Shown here: piece by piece, positions 30,716 through 41,151 of the stretch
How positions within the stretch are numbered: the stretch's first letter is position 1
How the letters are laid out: the number at the start of each line of letters is the position of its first letter
NCBI GenBank assembly: GCA_963921935.1
Contig: OY998184.1
Location: 88,324,364-88,388,363, forward strand
Length of the DNA: 64,000 bases
Source of the DNA: Galeruca laticollis
Taxonomy: Eukaryota; Arthropoda; Insecta; Coleoptera; Chrysomelidae
Direction of reading: 5' to 3'
Program-made: the position numbers and the translations under genes
The notes under the pieces: generated by a model
What the model was told of the DNA's origin: nothing
Database searches by the model: none
What the model saw: only the letters and a program-made list of their open reading frames with translations

Positions 30716-33405
30716 TAGTGTTTTTAAATGAAACTCAAGGTCTCTAGTTAATTCCACAATATAATACAAGTTATTGAAAATTCTAAAAAATTGACAATTG
30801 TTTCGATAAATCAATATCATCGTCAGAATGACAGAAGTTACATTTCATTTTATGCCTACCTGATGTTTAGTAGTTAATTTTGGCTAGACCAAGAAGTAAC
30901 CTAACTTGTGATTGGCTTAATATATGTTTATAGAAAAAAGAAGAAGATGTGATATTACAAATATTGAAGCTTAGATATTATTAGCCCTATGGTGATATCC
31001 TGGATATCATTTTTCCAATTAAGATCAGTATAACTGTGCAATGATATAGAAAACCAGGAAAACTATATTTGCTGATCTTTACAATTATCACTTAAGAAGA
31101 CAGTTTATTAGTGGAGAATTCCCTAGATTTAACTGTTCATTGACAACTTCATATTGTGGGTTTCTTAAATGTCTTCTAATTTCCAGTTCTTCAAGGAAAT
31201 CCAGTTCTTGTTTCTTTTCACAAATATGCAGTACTTCTAGTTCTGTGTTAGGTGTCAATGAATGACTGGTGTCAAGTAGATGTTTTGCGTAGTGGGATTT
31301 ATCTGGTTGTTTTAATCTGTATGCTCGTAAGTGCTCACTGTATCGTACTTCAAAATTCCTAAGGGTCTGACCCAAATAGACAGCATTACATTCTGGACAT
31401 TTGAGTTTATATATACCTGACTTCTTTAATAGTGGTATTTTTGTTTTTACATTTAACAATTTTGTACTAACGTTACTTTCTGTTTTAAAAGAAATTGTTG
31501 TATTCGTTGCTGAAGATATTATCTTTGAAATATTATTAGAAATATTTCCTGCATATGTGATGGTTTTATAAGTTTTAATTTCATCAGCTTGTTAAGGATA
31601 TATTAGTTGTAATGCCACTTTTTTCTCTTTTTTACTAATAAGCCTATTTATCATATCTAATGGATAACCGTTAGATGTTGCTATTTGTCTAATTGTATTA
31701 ATCTCTCTATCAAAATTACATTTGTTCATAGGAACTGAAAAAGCTCTATGTATCATTGAATTATATGCTGCTAGTCTGTGTTGGTTTTCGGTAAATTGAA
31801 TAATCAAGTACATTATTAACTCTTTGAATTTTTAAATCAAGAAAATTGATTGAGCTATTTTCTTCAATTTCTAATGTAAATTTAATTTTCGGGTGTAAAT
31901 TATTGATGTGGTTGAAAAATACATCTAATTGTCGTTCACTACCCATAAAACAAGCTAATATGTCATCTACATATCTATACCAAAATAAAATATTTTTCGA
32001 AATATTACTTTCAAAGATCTTTCTTTCTAAATTGTCCATAAAAATGTTTGCTAAAATAGGTGATATAGGGCTTCCCATTGGTAAACCTTCATTTTGAATA
32101 TATATCTTATTGTCAAAAGTGAAATAATTCTGATTAATGCATACATCAAATAAATTAAGTATATCTGATATTATTCCTGGATTAATATTTTTATCTTCTA
32201 GTAATTTTCTTACATGTATTAGACATTCTTTAGGAGGAATTTTAGTAAACATATTAGTTACATCGAACGATATGAGTTTATAGTTATCTTGCAAGTGGAT
32301 TGATTTCAACTTTTTGATTAGTTCTATTGAATTTCTAATTGAGTACTGAGATTCATATCCGTAAGTATTGAGTATATTGTTGAGCTTCTTTGCCAATATA
32401 TTATTAGGAGCATTATCGTAAGAGACTACAGGTCTAATTGGTTCGTTATTTTATGTAATTTAACTGTTCCATATAATTGTGGACAATGAGGATTCTTATG
32501 TATGATAGACCTCTTTTCGTAATCATTTAAAAGATAATTTGAATTATTAACAATATCCCTTACATTATTAGAAAACTTCTTTGTTGGGTCTGCTTTAAGA
32601 ACTTTTACATCGCTGGATTTTATAAAGTTATATACTTTGGAATTGTAATTTTCAGTCGTCAAAATGACAGTAGCATTCCCCTTATCAGATTTTGTGACTG
32701 TTAGGTTATTATTCTCTACCTTCTTTTTAATTGCGTTTAAAACTGAAATGTCATTTTTTGTTTGACGTTTAACTTTTGAAGGTTCAATATTTTTGATTAA
32801 ATTGGCAATTTTTAATTTCTCATAAAGAAAATTATTTGAATTAGATTTTAAAGCTATTTCTGACTCTGTAGCTATAATTTGTTTAATATTATTCGTAAAT
32901 TTAGGTGGTATGCTGTACTTTAAACCTTTATTTAAAAATTCTATTTCACTATTTGTAAAATTAGTGTCTGAAAGGTTTTCAAATCGTGGTGCAAAGTGTG
33001 TTGGTATGTAGGTACTTACAATTTCATGATGTTTTGAGTATTGAATTTTATGTTGTGTGTGTTCAAGGTTCTGTAGCTTCTTTTCTTGTTTCTTAAATTT
33101 CATATGCTTCATCGTGCTGACATTTTCTCTAATTTTGTCATCCAAACAGTCAAATTCTACTGGATGTAATTGGAATGTGAGTTCTGAATGTACAACTTTT
33201 ATGTAGTTGTCTAAGGAGTCTCTAACTTTGAACCATTTTTTACATTCAGATTTTATCCAAACTCTTTGAGCACATTTTATAGCTTTTTGTGCTTGTGGTG
33301 TTTTAGTGTGACATTTTATATTCACATAATTTGGTATTACCTTTTTTCTAAGGCATTCTTGGTTAAACCAAATGTTTTGTGATGCTTTGTAACGTTTTTG
33401 TGGTA
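30716..33405 (-). mobile_element. Penelope-like element family P2, long copy
   Basis: A 2.69-kb insert between exact 13-bp duplications. The minus-strand coding region (33325-31088) is followed by a 3' region of about 370 bp ending at 30716 with 'catttaaaaacacta'. That 3' region recurs in inverted-repeat form at 51683-51941 and at both ends of 55814-56573. This copy lacks the extra inverted segment seen at the 5' end of those two. Confidence 0.85.
31088..33325 (-). pseudogene. Penelope reverse transcriptase with GIY-YIG endonuclease
   Basis: Order on the minus strand: an N-terminal region with basic helices (33325-32426, ending VTKSDKGNATVIL and YGTVKLHK), and the RT palm in another frame (32396-31761: FDVTNMFTKIPP, GLPMGSPISPILANIFMDN and the catalytic YVDDILACF). 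Then come the linker (31813-31592) and the GIY-YIG endonuclease (31459-31088: GIYKLKCPECNAVYLGQTLRNF, then RYSEHLRAYR). All domains of a canonical PLE are present. Frameshifts near 32410-32426 and 31800 and a stop near 31590 break the frame. The protein would combine nicking and target-primed reverse transcription. Confidence 0.9.
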
Positions 33406-33418
33406 ACTATATAAATAT

Positions 33419-35222
33419 GCTGAAAATTTTATGAAGATCCAATGAACAATAGGAAAATGGAGGCCCATATTTCGAAAATGAAGTATTGTATTGAAGTACT
33501 AAAATTATTTTGGCTCATACTATACGCTCCTGACTTTATTTCCATTAGTCCCGGAACACCCTGCATAACGAATTTATTCCGTTTGGCATTATTACACAGT
33601 TAATCTCATTTTGTTTATTAGTTACAATTTCAAGTCACCAGCTTCATTATTAACAAAACTATTGTTATTTGTCTCTTCCACTGAGATACGGGTTGTTAAA
33701 TAAAGTTTTCCTTGGATGCGGAAAATAGTAATAAAGATCACATTTGATACCATTACAATGGTAGCTTTAGAATGGTAAATTTTAATTAACTTAATCGGAT
33801 TCCGACCTTTTCATTTTCACTCTGTCATCTCTATTATATAAATTCTTCAATCCCATCCGAGAGGAATTTGTCTTGGGACTTAACATTTCATAGACATGCC
33901 TTAATTTATTAAAAATAGTTGGATGGTGGTGGTGTATTTTCGTGGAGGAAAAAATATTCAATGAAAATTTAATTACGTTCTAGGCGATGAACGCAAATTG
34001 AGAAAAATTGCTTTTACGAAAAAATAAATTTTCATAATACATCAAATGTATTTTCTCTCTAATCTTGTTAAAAGTTGCAATTTGTCGGGAGGCGTGATTA
34101 GAAAGTTTTTTTTTTGACTTTTTTATAAACTACTTTTAGGAAAGTTAGTAACTTACTTGGAAAACCACTCGTAAAGTCTGTAAATAAAATAGTTGTTTGG
34201 ACAGGATAAAACTTTTTCTTTTGCTCAATCGATGTTAATAATTGTATCTGTGAGAAACAAGGTGTCCGTAAAAGTTTTATATTTTTTAATGTAAAATCCT
34301 GTACTAAACTATTTTCATTTGCTAGATTTAAACGAACAAAAAACCCAGTGCATTGGGAGTATAATAAACAACTTAGTAATTATACTAACCAAGCGAATAA
34401 AAAGCGTTTGTTGAATTCTCCACGAGAAATAAAACTAAGAAAGATATGTGGAATAAGTAAATGTTGTAGCTACTAAAATACAATCGCCAGCTTCTTATGA
34501 AGCACTTGGTGATCTCTCTGAAATAAATAATTACTTTAAAGAATGTTCTATGTCAGATTTACTACTTGAAGAGGAAACTTTATTGTTTTATACTAATAGT
34601 AAATTTAATAATGTAAGCGATTTTACAAATAAGGAAACTACTGATAACCATGTTTATAGGGTAATTATTGGTATTACATCAAATGCGAAAGGGCTGGAGG
34701 ACATACCTCTTACATTATTGTAACGAGAAATATCGGTTAGTATACCTGTCACGAATGATTTCTGCTATGAGAGAAGGTAGCTTGTAATTTTCGTTGAAGA
34801 AGTCAGTCCTATCAAAATTGTACTTCGTGGTAGAGGTGGCACTTGCATATACCTGCTAGCGGCCATTGTTCCTGGAGAAGTATAGATGTAGTAGTCTGGT
34901 TGTTGGGGAGTTGGTTAGTCTCGTGAAGCAGCCATCAATTGGTGCCGTCTAACCGAATTGGCGATTTTTCGAGTCGTCGGACAATTCCAGCCTAGGATCT
35001 CAAAAATCTGGAGGGTTTTTCCCCTTGGTTCTTTTATCCACTGATTGCTGGCCTTGGAGTTTTCTTATAGCTGAAAATTTTAGTAGAAGTTGTTTTACCT
35101 TTCTACGCAACTGGACAGGGGGGCTGGAATTTTAAAAGCGTCATCATCCAGGGATTCGACTACTGTGTATTGTAAATACCTGAAAAATTCTTTTTCTTTA
35201 TATCGCTTTTTTATTATTATAC
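33419..35222. other. Non-coding stretch
   Basis: A 'cccggaacaccctgcata' string near 33550 resembles a mariner-type terminus without a visible partner. Otherwise AT-rich with a more GC-balanced part at 34680-35220. No gene recognised. Confidence 0.4.
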
Positions 35223-35694
35223 TGTTACGAAACAGCATACTGGTATAGTCCCTGAATCTGAATCTGTCTAAGATAGGTATCAAAGTTAAAAGTATGGCTG
35301 ATGCGCAGGGATTTCTTAGAATTGTTTACGATTGTGACTATCTTATCTAGACATTGTTTTTGTGACCAGTATTATCTAGAAAATGCCAAAGCCGATTGTT
35401 TTTGTGTAGGCTGCAATCTAGAATTATCTAGTAAAAAAGGAACTAATATATATAAAGGTCCGACCAGGGAGAATTTAGTTTAGTTTAAAAAGTGATCTCA
35501 ACAAATATACAAGAATACACCGAAATAGCGAACAGTAAGGTGTTGTTATAAATTAATAATTAAGTTTGTGTGCATATAAATTAAGTGTTAGTGAGTAGTT
35601 TAGTATTTAAATAATTTCGTAAGTAGCCCATACCGTGTGTTTAAAGTTTAACCCACGCGTTTATTGTTTAAATAAATTAAAAAAAAACATTACA
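35223..35694 (+). repeat. 5' LTR of gypsy copy 2
   Basis: TGTTACGAAAC...AACATTACA. A tatatataaa TATA-like box is at about 35447 with the U5 region after it. Followed directly by the primer-binding site. Confidence 0.9.
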
Positions 35695-35695
35695 T

Positions 35696-35712
35696 TGGTG
35701 TCAGAAGTGGGA
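35696..35712 (+). other. Primer-binding site, tRNA-Leu type
   Basis: tggtgtcagaagtggga is complementary to the 3' end of leucine tRNAs (ending ...CTGACACCA), the position and sequence used by several Ty3/gypsy lineages. In copy 3 the site is degraded. Confidence 0.7.
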
Positions 35713-35738
35713 TATTATAAATAAATTGCTACGTAAAA

Positions 35739-36386
35739 ATGGCCAAGAGACTATGTGATTTGAAAGTGGCTGAGTTAAGAGCAGAATTGTAAGATTGTGA
35801 GCTGGAAACGTCCGGTAAGAAAAGTGAATTAGTAGAAAGACTTAAAGTGGCACTGGAAAATGACGGATGTGATACAGAAACAGTGTTATTTAATGACGAG
35901 GCTTACACCTTAATCTCGTCTATTTCTGCTAACATGGACGAGAAGATTGCTGTCATGGAAGAGAACATGGACGAGAAGATTTCTGCTATGAAGAACGACA
36001 TGTCTGCTAATATTTCTGCTAACATGGACGAGAAAATTTCTGCAGTGAAAAACGATATTTCTGCTATGAAGAACGACATTTCTGCTAATATTGACGACAA
36101 GATTTCTGCTTTGCAGAACCATATATCTGCCGATATCTTATTAATGAAAAACGAGATTGCCGCTGACGTTGAAAATGAAATTTCGTCTCTAAAATATGAA
36201 ATCGAGAATAAAATGTCAACGTTGGACGAGAAAATCAAGAATAAGATGACAACAATGAACGAAAAAATCAAGGAGTTAGAAAAAAAGATAACAGATATAA
36301 GAACTCAAGACACGCCAGCGGAAGAAAAGAAAACCGAGCAAACAAAACCTTGCAAGCCAGAAACACACGTTAGAAGATATTGGTAG
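35739..36386 (+). pseudogene. Gag N-terminus: SAP motif and coiled-coil repeats
   Basis: ATG 35739 starts MAKRLCDLKVAELRAEL, a SAP-type helix-extended loop-helix that finishes with GKKSELVERLKVAL; SAP motifs bind AT-rich DNA. A TAA (35790-35792) splits the motif here, whereas copy 3 lacks that stop. Then come about 10 imperfect repeats of the type 'MDEKISAMKNDISAN', strongly heptad-like, followed by IENKMSTLDEKIKNKMTTM and a Glu/Lys tail. The frame is lost after KPETHV through a short deletion relative to copy 3. The coiled coil probably assembles Gag multimers; DNA tethering by SAP is inference. Confidence 0.8.
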
Positions 36387-37080
36387 TTTTACCCGAGCCA
36401 AGGCCCCAACTTTCGATGGAAATATGTCGTGGACCAATTATGTGAAACAGTTTGAAGCAGCCGCTAGAGTGAATAATTAGTCCGATAGAGAGAAGGCAGT
36501 GAAGTTAACTATCGCGCTTCGGGGAGATGCCTTAGATGTGTACTTCAGACGATACCGCTTGAAGTAACGGATGACTTCGAACTGCTGAAGAAGAGGTTGG
36601 ATATGCGATACGGTCACAAACATCTAGAACATTTGTACCAGTCCCAGCTAAAGAACCGAAGACAGAAACGTGACGAAGCACTTCAAGAACATGAAGTGGA
36701 TATTGCCCGACTCGTTCGATTTGTTTATTCGTCAGCACCAGAGAACATGATGAAATGCCTGGGCATCCAGGCCTTTATTGATGGCTTACGTGACACCGAT
36801 ATGCAGGAGGCTCCGTTTAGCCCATCCGAAAACATTAGTCGACGCATTGACAGCTGCTCTTTGATATGATGCAGCAACGAAGGCTTCAGAATATAACAAA
36901 ATTAGGACCATCTAGGAAGAAGGTGACGATGGCAGACTTGACCAGATCGTCAACTTGTTGAAAGGTATGGCAAAAAGAAGCCGAAGAAGATCAAATGTCG
37001 GAAGTGTGGCGAGCTAGAGCACGTACACAGTCCGTCTAAGTGCCCCAAGACTCCTGTAACCCAAGAACTCCAGTCACAGG
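36366..37080 (+). pseudogene. Gag core and zinc knuckle remnant
   Basis: In shifting frames: SFTRAKAPTFDGNMSWTNYVKQFE, KAVKLTIALRGDALD, then 36597-36870 (LEHLYQSQLKNRRQKRDEALQEHEV and FIDGLRD). These are the usual order of a Ty3/gypsy capsid. A knuckle-like KCRKCGELEHV...C lies near 36990-37040. Several frameshifts are present. It ends where the internal deletion jumps to the end of RNase H. Confidence 0.8.
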
Positions 37081-37099
37081 GGAAATCCGACAGGGGTGA

Positions 37100-38625
37100 A
37101 CATCCAGCTGATGTGAATCACCGAAAAGCCAACTCTTTGCGTAGACGGTCATACCCTGTAGACTATTCACAATGCAACAAGTCGAAATCTAAGGAAGTTG
37201 CAGTTTCAAGAATTACAGTAGTCAATGAAGAATGGTCACCCACCAGGATCAGAGAAGATCAGGAGAATGATCCTTACCTAAAGAGGATTCGGCAGTGGCA
37301 GGAAGAAAATCGGCGACCTCCCTGGCAAGAAGTGCCAAAATTTTCACCGAAACTCAAGGCGTATTGGGCTCAGTGGGACTCTCTTGTCCTGGAAAAAGGG
37401 CTGTTGAAAAGAATCTTTGAAAACGATGATGGTTCCGGGATGAGGAGACAGCTAGTTATCCCTAGAACGAGAGTAGCTTAGGTACTGAAGAAGTTACACG
37501 ACAGTCCATCGGGAGGTCATCTGGGAGTGAAGAAAACCCTTCAGCGAGTCCGTGAAAGGTTTTATTGGATGAACAGCTCCGACGATGTGAAGGACCGGTG
37601 TAAGAAATGTAATGTAATGGACCACATCGCAAGAGAAAGGCACCTATGAAACAGTATAATGTTGGAAGCCCTTTCGAAAGGATTGCTTTAGATAGTGCTG
37701 GAACATTTCCGACGACAGAAAATGGTGACAAATACATATTGGTTGTAATGGATTATTTTACAAAGTGGGTGGAAATTTACGCTATCCCGAACCAAGAGGC
37801 CACAACTGTCGCGGATGTTTTGGTGAAAGAATTTATCAGCCGATATGGAGTGCCATTGGAAGTCCACACTGACTAGGGAAGAAATTTTGAAAGCCATCTA
37901 TTCCAGGAGATTTGCGAGAAGCCGGGAATGAAGAAGACCAGGACAACAGCATTACATCCACAGTCAGATGGAATGGTCGAGAGAATGAATGAACAGGACT
38001 GTTGGAAAATACCTGTCCAAAGTAGTTTCCAGCCATTGGGACCAGTATCTTTCCTTATTTGCATTGGCTTATTGATCTGCCGTGAATGAGTCCACGGGTG
38101 AAACACCTGCGAAAATCCTATTTGGACGTGAAATGAGGCTTCCTTGTAACCTGGAATTTGGCTGTTGACCTGGAGAAGATCTAACTGGAGAAGACTATGT
38201 GATCCAATTCAGAAGAAGGCTGGACGGTATTCATGAATTAGTTCGAACAAATCTTCAAGTTGCCAGCGACAGAAAGTCGGTACGACACGCAGGCCACAGA
38301 AAGCGGTTTTAAAGAAGGGGACAAAGTATGGTTACAAAACCCAACGAGGAGAAAAGGATTTTCTCCAAAATTACAAAAATCCTGGGAAGGTCCATACTTA
38401 ATCAAGAAAAGGATCAATGATGTTATATATCGCATAAGCAAGATCCACAACGGAAAACCAAAAGTAGTTCACCAAAACCGACTAGCGCCATTCGAAGGAG
38501 ACCATGACCTAGAGGAAGGAGTAAACCTTATTCAAGATGTGTCTGACCCTACCTTCGATGAATTTATGGGCGCGTATGGAGGTACAGGGAAAGCTAGATA
38601 TGGAGTCACTTCAGAACAACTATAA
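37100..38625 (+). pseudogene. Integrase region of gypsy copy 2, decayed
   Basis: Sequence resumes at the RNase H/integrase junction (NHRKANSLRRRSYPVDYSQC). The integrase finger is damaged and frame-shifted (GGHLGVKKTLQRVRERFYW kept). The core Asp residues survive (LDSAGTF at about 37690, HTD at about 37869), followed by a TAG where copy 1 has CAG. The Glu motif GMVERMN is at about 37972. The C-terminal part 38260-38625 is clean and ends at a TAA (38623-38625) where copy 1 reads CAA. Confidence 0.88.
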
Positions 38626-39192
38626 GATTTGTTGACTCTCCCGGAAGATTATTCACTGACATACAACATCCCCGCCCGTCTCAAGAACACACGAGGGTTG
38701 GCATTCGTCTTTCGAAAGAATTTCGGGCAATTAGAAAAACTTGAAGACCAGATTCCAGCTCCTGGCAAGACACTGAAACTGAAACATAATTCGCGGTACG
38801 TCTTCTACGTGGTAACTAAAAATGAATTTCAAGATCGATCTACCTACCGCGATGTGTGGGAAGCACTTCGAAACATCCTAGACCATGTGTTAGAATCCAA
38901 CATGAAGAAACTGGCTACGCCTAAGATAGCGAGTAACCAGTTGGATCGGCGAGTTATCAGGAACATGGTAGAGATTATCTTTCGACATACCGGTGTCCAG
39001 ATATTAATTTGCAGCTACAGCCCCCGTTATCAGTATCCGATGAAGACGGTGCCCTGTTATTTCCATAAGATAGGAAAGTGTAGAAATGAGGCCAGTTGCC
39101 GATTCAAATATCCAGTCTCGGCTACATCAAAGCTTCAGGAGGAACTGCCATTTAAGGAGGGGGTAATGTTACGAAACAGCACACTGGTATAG
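38626..39192 (+). CDS. Macro domain and CCCH finger of gypsy copy 2 (uninterrupted)
   Basis: Here the whole macro domain is in one frame: DLLTLPEDYSLTYNIPARL, GLAFVFRKNFGQLEKLEDQ, SRYVFYVVTKNEFQDRSTY, then KLATPKIASNQLDRR (Asp kept, next Trp changed to Arg) and VQILICSY. The zinc finger keeps C-C-C (39055 onward) but the last His is Tyr (FKYP), so zinc binding is probably lost in this copy. The frame is contiguous with integrase but for a single TAA, so a pol-macro fusion is the ancestral state. The length (about 155 residues) equals a minimal macro domain. The role is unknown; countering ADP-ribosylation-based host responses is one hypothesis. Confidence 0.8.
   Translation, partial: DLLTLPEDYSLTYNIPARLKNTRGLAFVFRKNFGQLEKLEDQIPAPGKTLKLKHNSRYVFYVVTKNEFQDRSTYRDVWEALRNILDHVLESNMKKLATPKIASNQLDRRVIRNMVEIIFRHTGVQILICSYSPRYQYPMKTVPCYFHKIGKCRNEASCRFKYPVSATSKLQEELPFKEGVMLRNSTLV
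39155..39166 (+). other. Polypurine tract of gypsy copy 2
   Basis: aaggagggggtaa just before the 3' LTR. The equivalent in copy 1 is a run of G. Confidence 0.65.
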
Positions 39193-39656
39193 TCCCTGAC
39201 TCCGACTCTGCCTAAGCCATGTATGAAAGTTAAAATTATGGCACATGCGCAGGGATTTCTTAGAATTGTTTACAATTGTGACTATCTTATCTAGACATTG
39301 TTTTTGTGACCACTATTATCTAGAAAATGCGAGAGCCAATTCTTTTTGTGTAAGCCGCAATCTAGAAATATCTAGTCAAAAAGGAACTAATATATATAAA
39401 AGACCGACCAGTTTAGTTTAAAAAGTGATCTCGACAAATAAACAAGAATACACCGAAATAGCGAACAGTAAGGTGTTGATATAAATTAATAATTAAGGTT
39501 GTGTGTATATAAATTAAATTTAAGTGAATAGATAGGTTATATGAATTAGGTGTTAGTGAGTAGTGTAGTGTTTAAATAAATTCATAAGTAGCCATACCGT
39601 GTGTTTATAGTTTATCCCACCCGTTTACTGTTTAAATCAATTAGAAAAACATTACA
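39167..39656 (+). repeat. 3' LTR of gypsy copy 2
   Basis: TGTTACGAAACAGCACACTGG...CATTACA. Homologous to 35223-35694 but 18 bp longer and diverged. Confidence 0.9.
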
Positions 39657-39660
39657 ATAC

Positions 39661-41149
39661 ATTAATTACTTTTCTGACAATTGCCCACAGCGTTGTAGAC
39701 TTTGAATTTAACATACTAAATAGGTTATATGTGAATGATTTACTAGATTAAATAAGAAGATTTTAATTTGTGACAGTGACATGTCTTCATTATTGATGAC
39801 AGATATTTAATTGAAATATATTAGAAATGTCAGAGTGTCACTAAATGGCCTTTATAATTAAACGTATACAGTCACAGCTAGAAACTGGATAAATAATATG
39901 AAATAATAATTAATTGAACTCGCCTGAGATAAGAGATTAATAATAACCGAAAAATTATTTTGACCTGGAGTGTCATTGTTTGAATACTGTAACATACGTG
40001 ACGATTAAGTCGCAATAACCTTCGGAACAGGGGGTTATTTTGGCAACAAGGAACACCATAACAAAAATATGCATTGAAATTTTCCCGAAGTCGCGTCATG
40101 CTACTCTCTATAATAGCTTTATTTCATTTTGAAATAAGCCTAAAAAGAGAGAGATAAAATAATAGTTAAGAATATAGAAAACAAAGTAAAAGAATATGGA
40201 GAAAATCTGTTTGATGTTAGTTCCGAGCAGAAACATTAGTAATAGGCCGAGATTGAAATGATCGCTTATAACAGCGGTCATTGTCGCATTTCTTTGCTCC
40301 ACTATACGATATTCTATTCTCTTGAAATATGACTTCTGTTGTTTTTCTACAGGGTCATTTCCTAAACTGAAATTATTGTTTAGAAGTTTACTGATACACC
40401 ACTCTACTTGTTTATTCACTTTACTTGTATTTTGACTTAATATAAATTAATTTTAATGCGTTAAATTCGAATAACTCAATAGTTCATCTATATACGAGGG
40501 TACCCGACTAAATTCTTGCAAAATCTGAATAATTTGTTGATTCTCATAATAAACTTCACTTTGGAATATTCTTCCGAAGTATTCCCAGAATAAATTTTTC
40601 AACGATCTATTTTGCACAATAGGATAACTATAAGAAATAATTTATTATTTCGATGATCCTATAGGTTAAAAACTGTACGGACACTTGTATTATCGGGATG
40701 ATAAAGAGGAATACTAAAACTATACACTATTAATTGTATTTATGGCTACTGTTTATTCAGGTTTCCATCAACTGTTAAAACAAAGGACGATAACGTCGCT
40801 TCGGGGACTGATGTTTCCGTTGAAGTGGCACTCTATCATTTCGCATTCAACTTTCCGTTCGCGTCTTGTTTATCATCCCTTTCCATGGTGGTTCGCATAA
40901 TATTCTATAAACTTTCAAGCTAATAACGTGTCTTTGCAGTATACAATTTTTATTTTTACATTTCTTGTTTGAGACTTGGCACCTTGTATTTACAGAGCTG
41001 GGATGTATTTAACAACTTTTCCTTTAAAAATATTTTAATTACTTTTGTTCTAACATTCACAGTAATTATACTCAAATGTTTTATTTCATAGAAAGTTGCC
41101 AAAAATAGTAGTTAACTACTCATTGCTAACACTCCAACAGTTGATCATG
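39661..41149. other. Non-coding stretch with two weak minus-strand frames
   Basis: 40108-40419 could encode 103 residues with a hydrophobic C-terminal half (FYFVFYILNYYFISLFLGLF) and 39878-40099 another 73. Neither shows a recognised domain or splice context that I trust. Otherwise AT-rich. Confidence 0.3.
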
Positions 41150-41151
41150 TA

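Larger units (their letters stand above)
35223..39656 (+). mobile_element. Ty3/gypsy element (macro-domain family), copy 2, LTR to LTR
   Basis: 5' LTR 35223-35694, primer-binding site from 35696, SAP/coiled-coil gag, internal deletion of protease-RT-RNase H, decayed integrase, macro domain with CCCH finger, polypurine tract, and 3' LTR 39167-39656. It is flanked by atac (35219-35222 and 39657-39660). The LTRs differ at many sites and by indels (472 and 490 bp), so the insertion is not recent. No env-like frame is present. Confidence 0.9.

Noticed and set aside
33545..33575. 'cccggaacaccctgcata' as a mariner terminus
   Set aside because: Single short match to a common motif with no inverted partner within reach.
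35903..36271. Long minus-strand open frames opposite the gag coiled coil (also 63286-63702)
   Set aside because: They are antisense shadows of a repetitive heptad-coding sequence; their Ile/Phe/Ser-rich composition mirrors the sense repeats and no independent start context or domain is seen.
40108..40419. 103-codon minus-strand frame with hydrophobic half, possible membrane protein
   Set aside because: No recognisable family, strong AT bias producing Phe/Ile/Tyr runs, and no matching exons; not supported as a gene.
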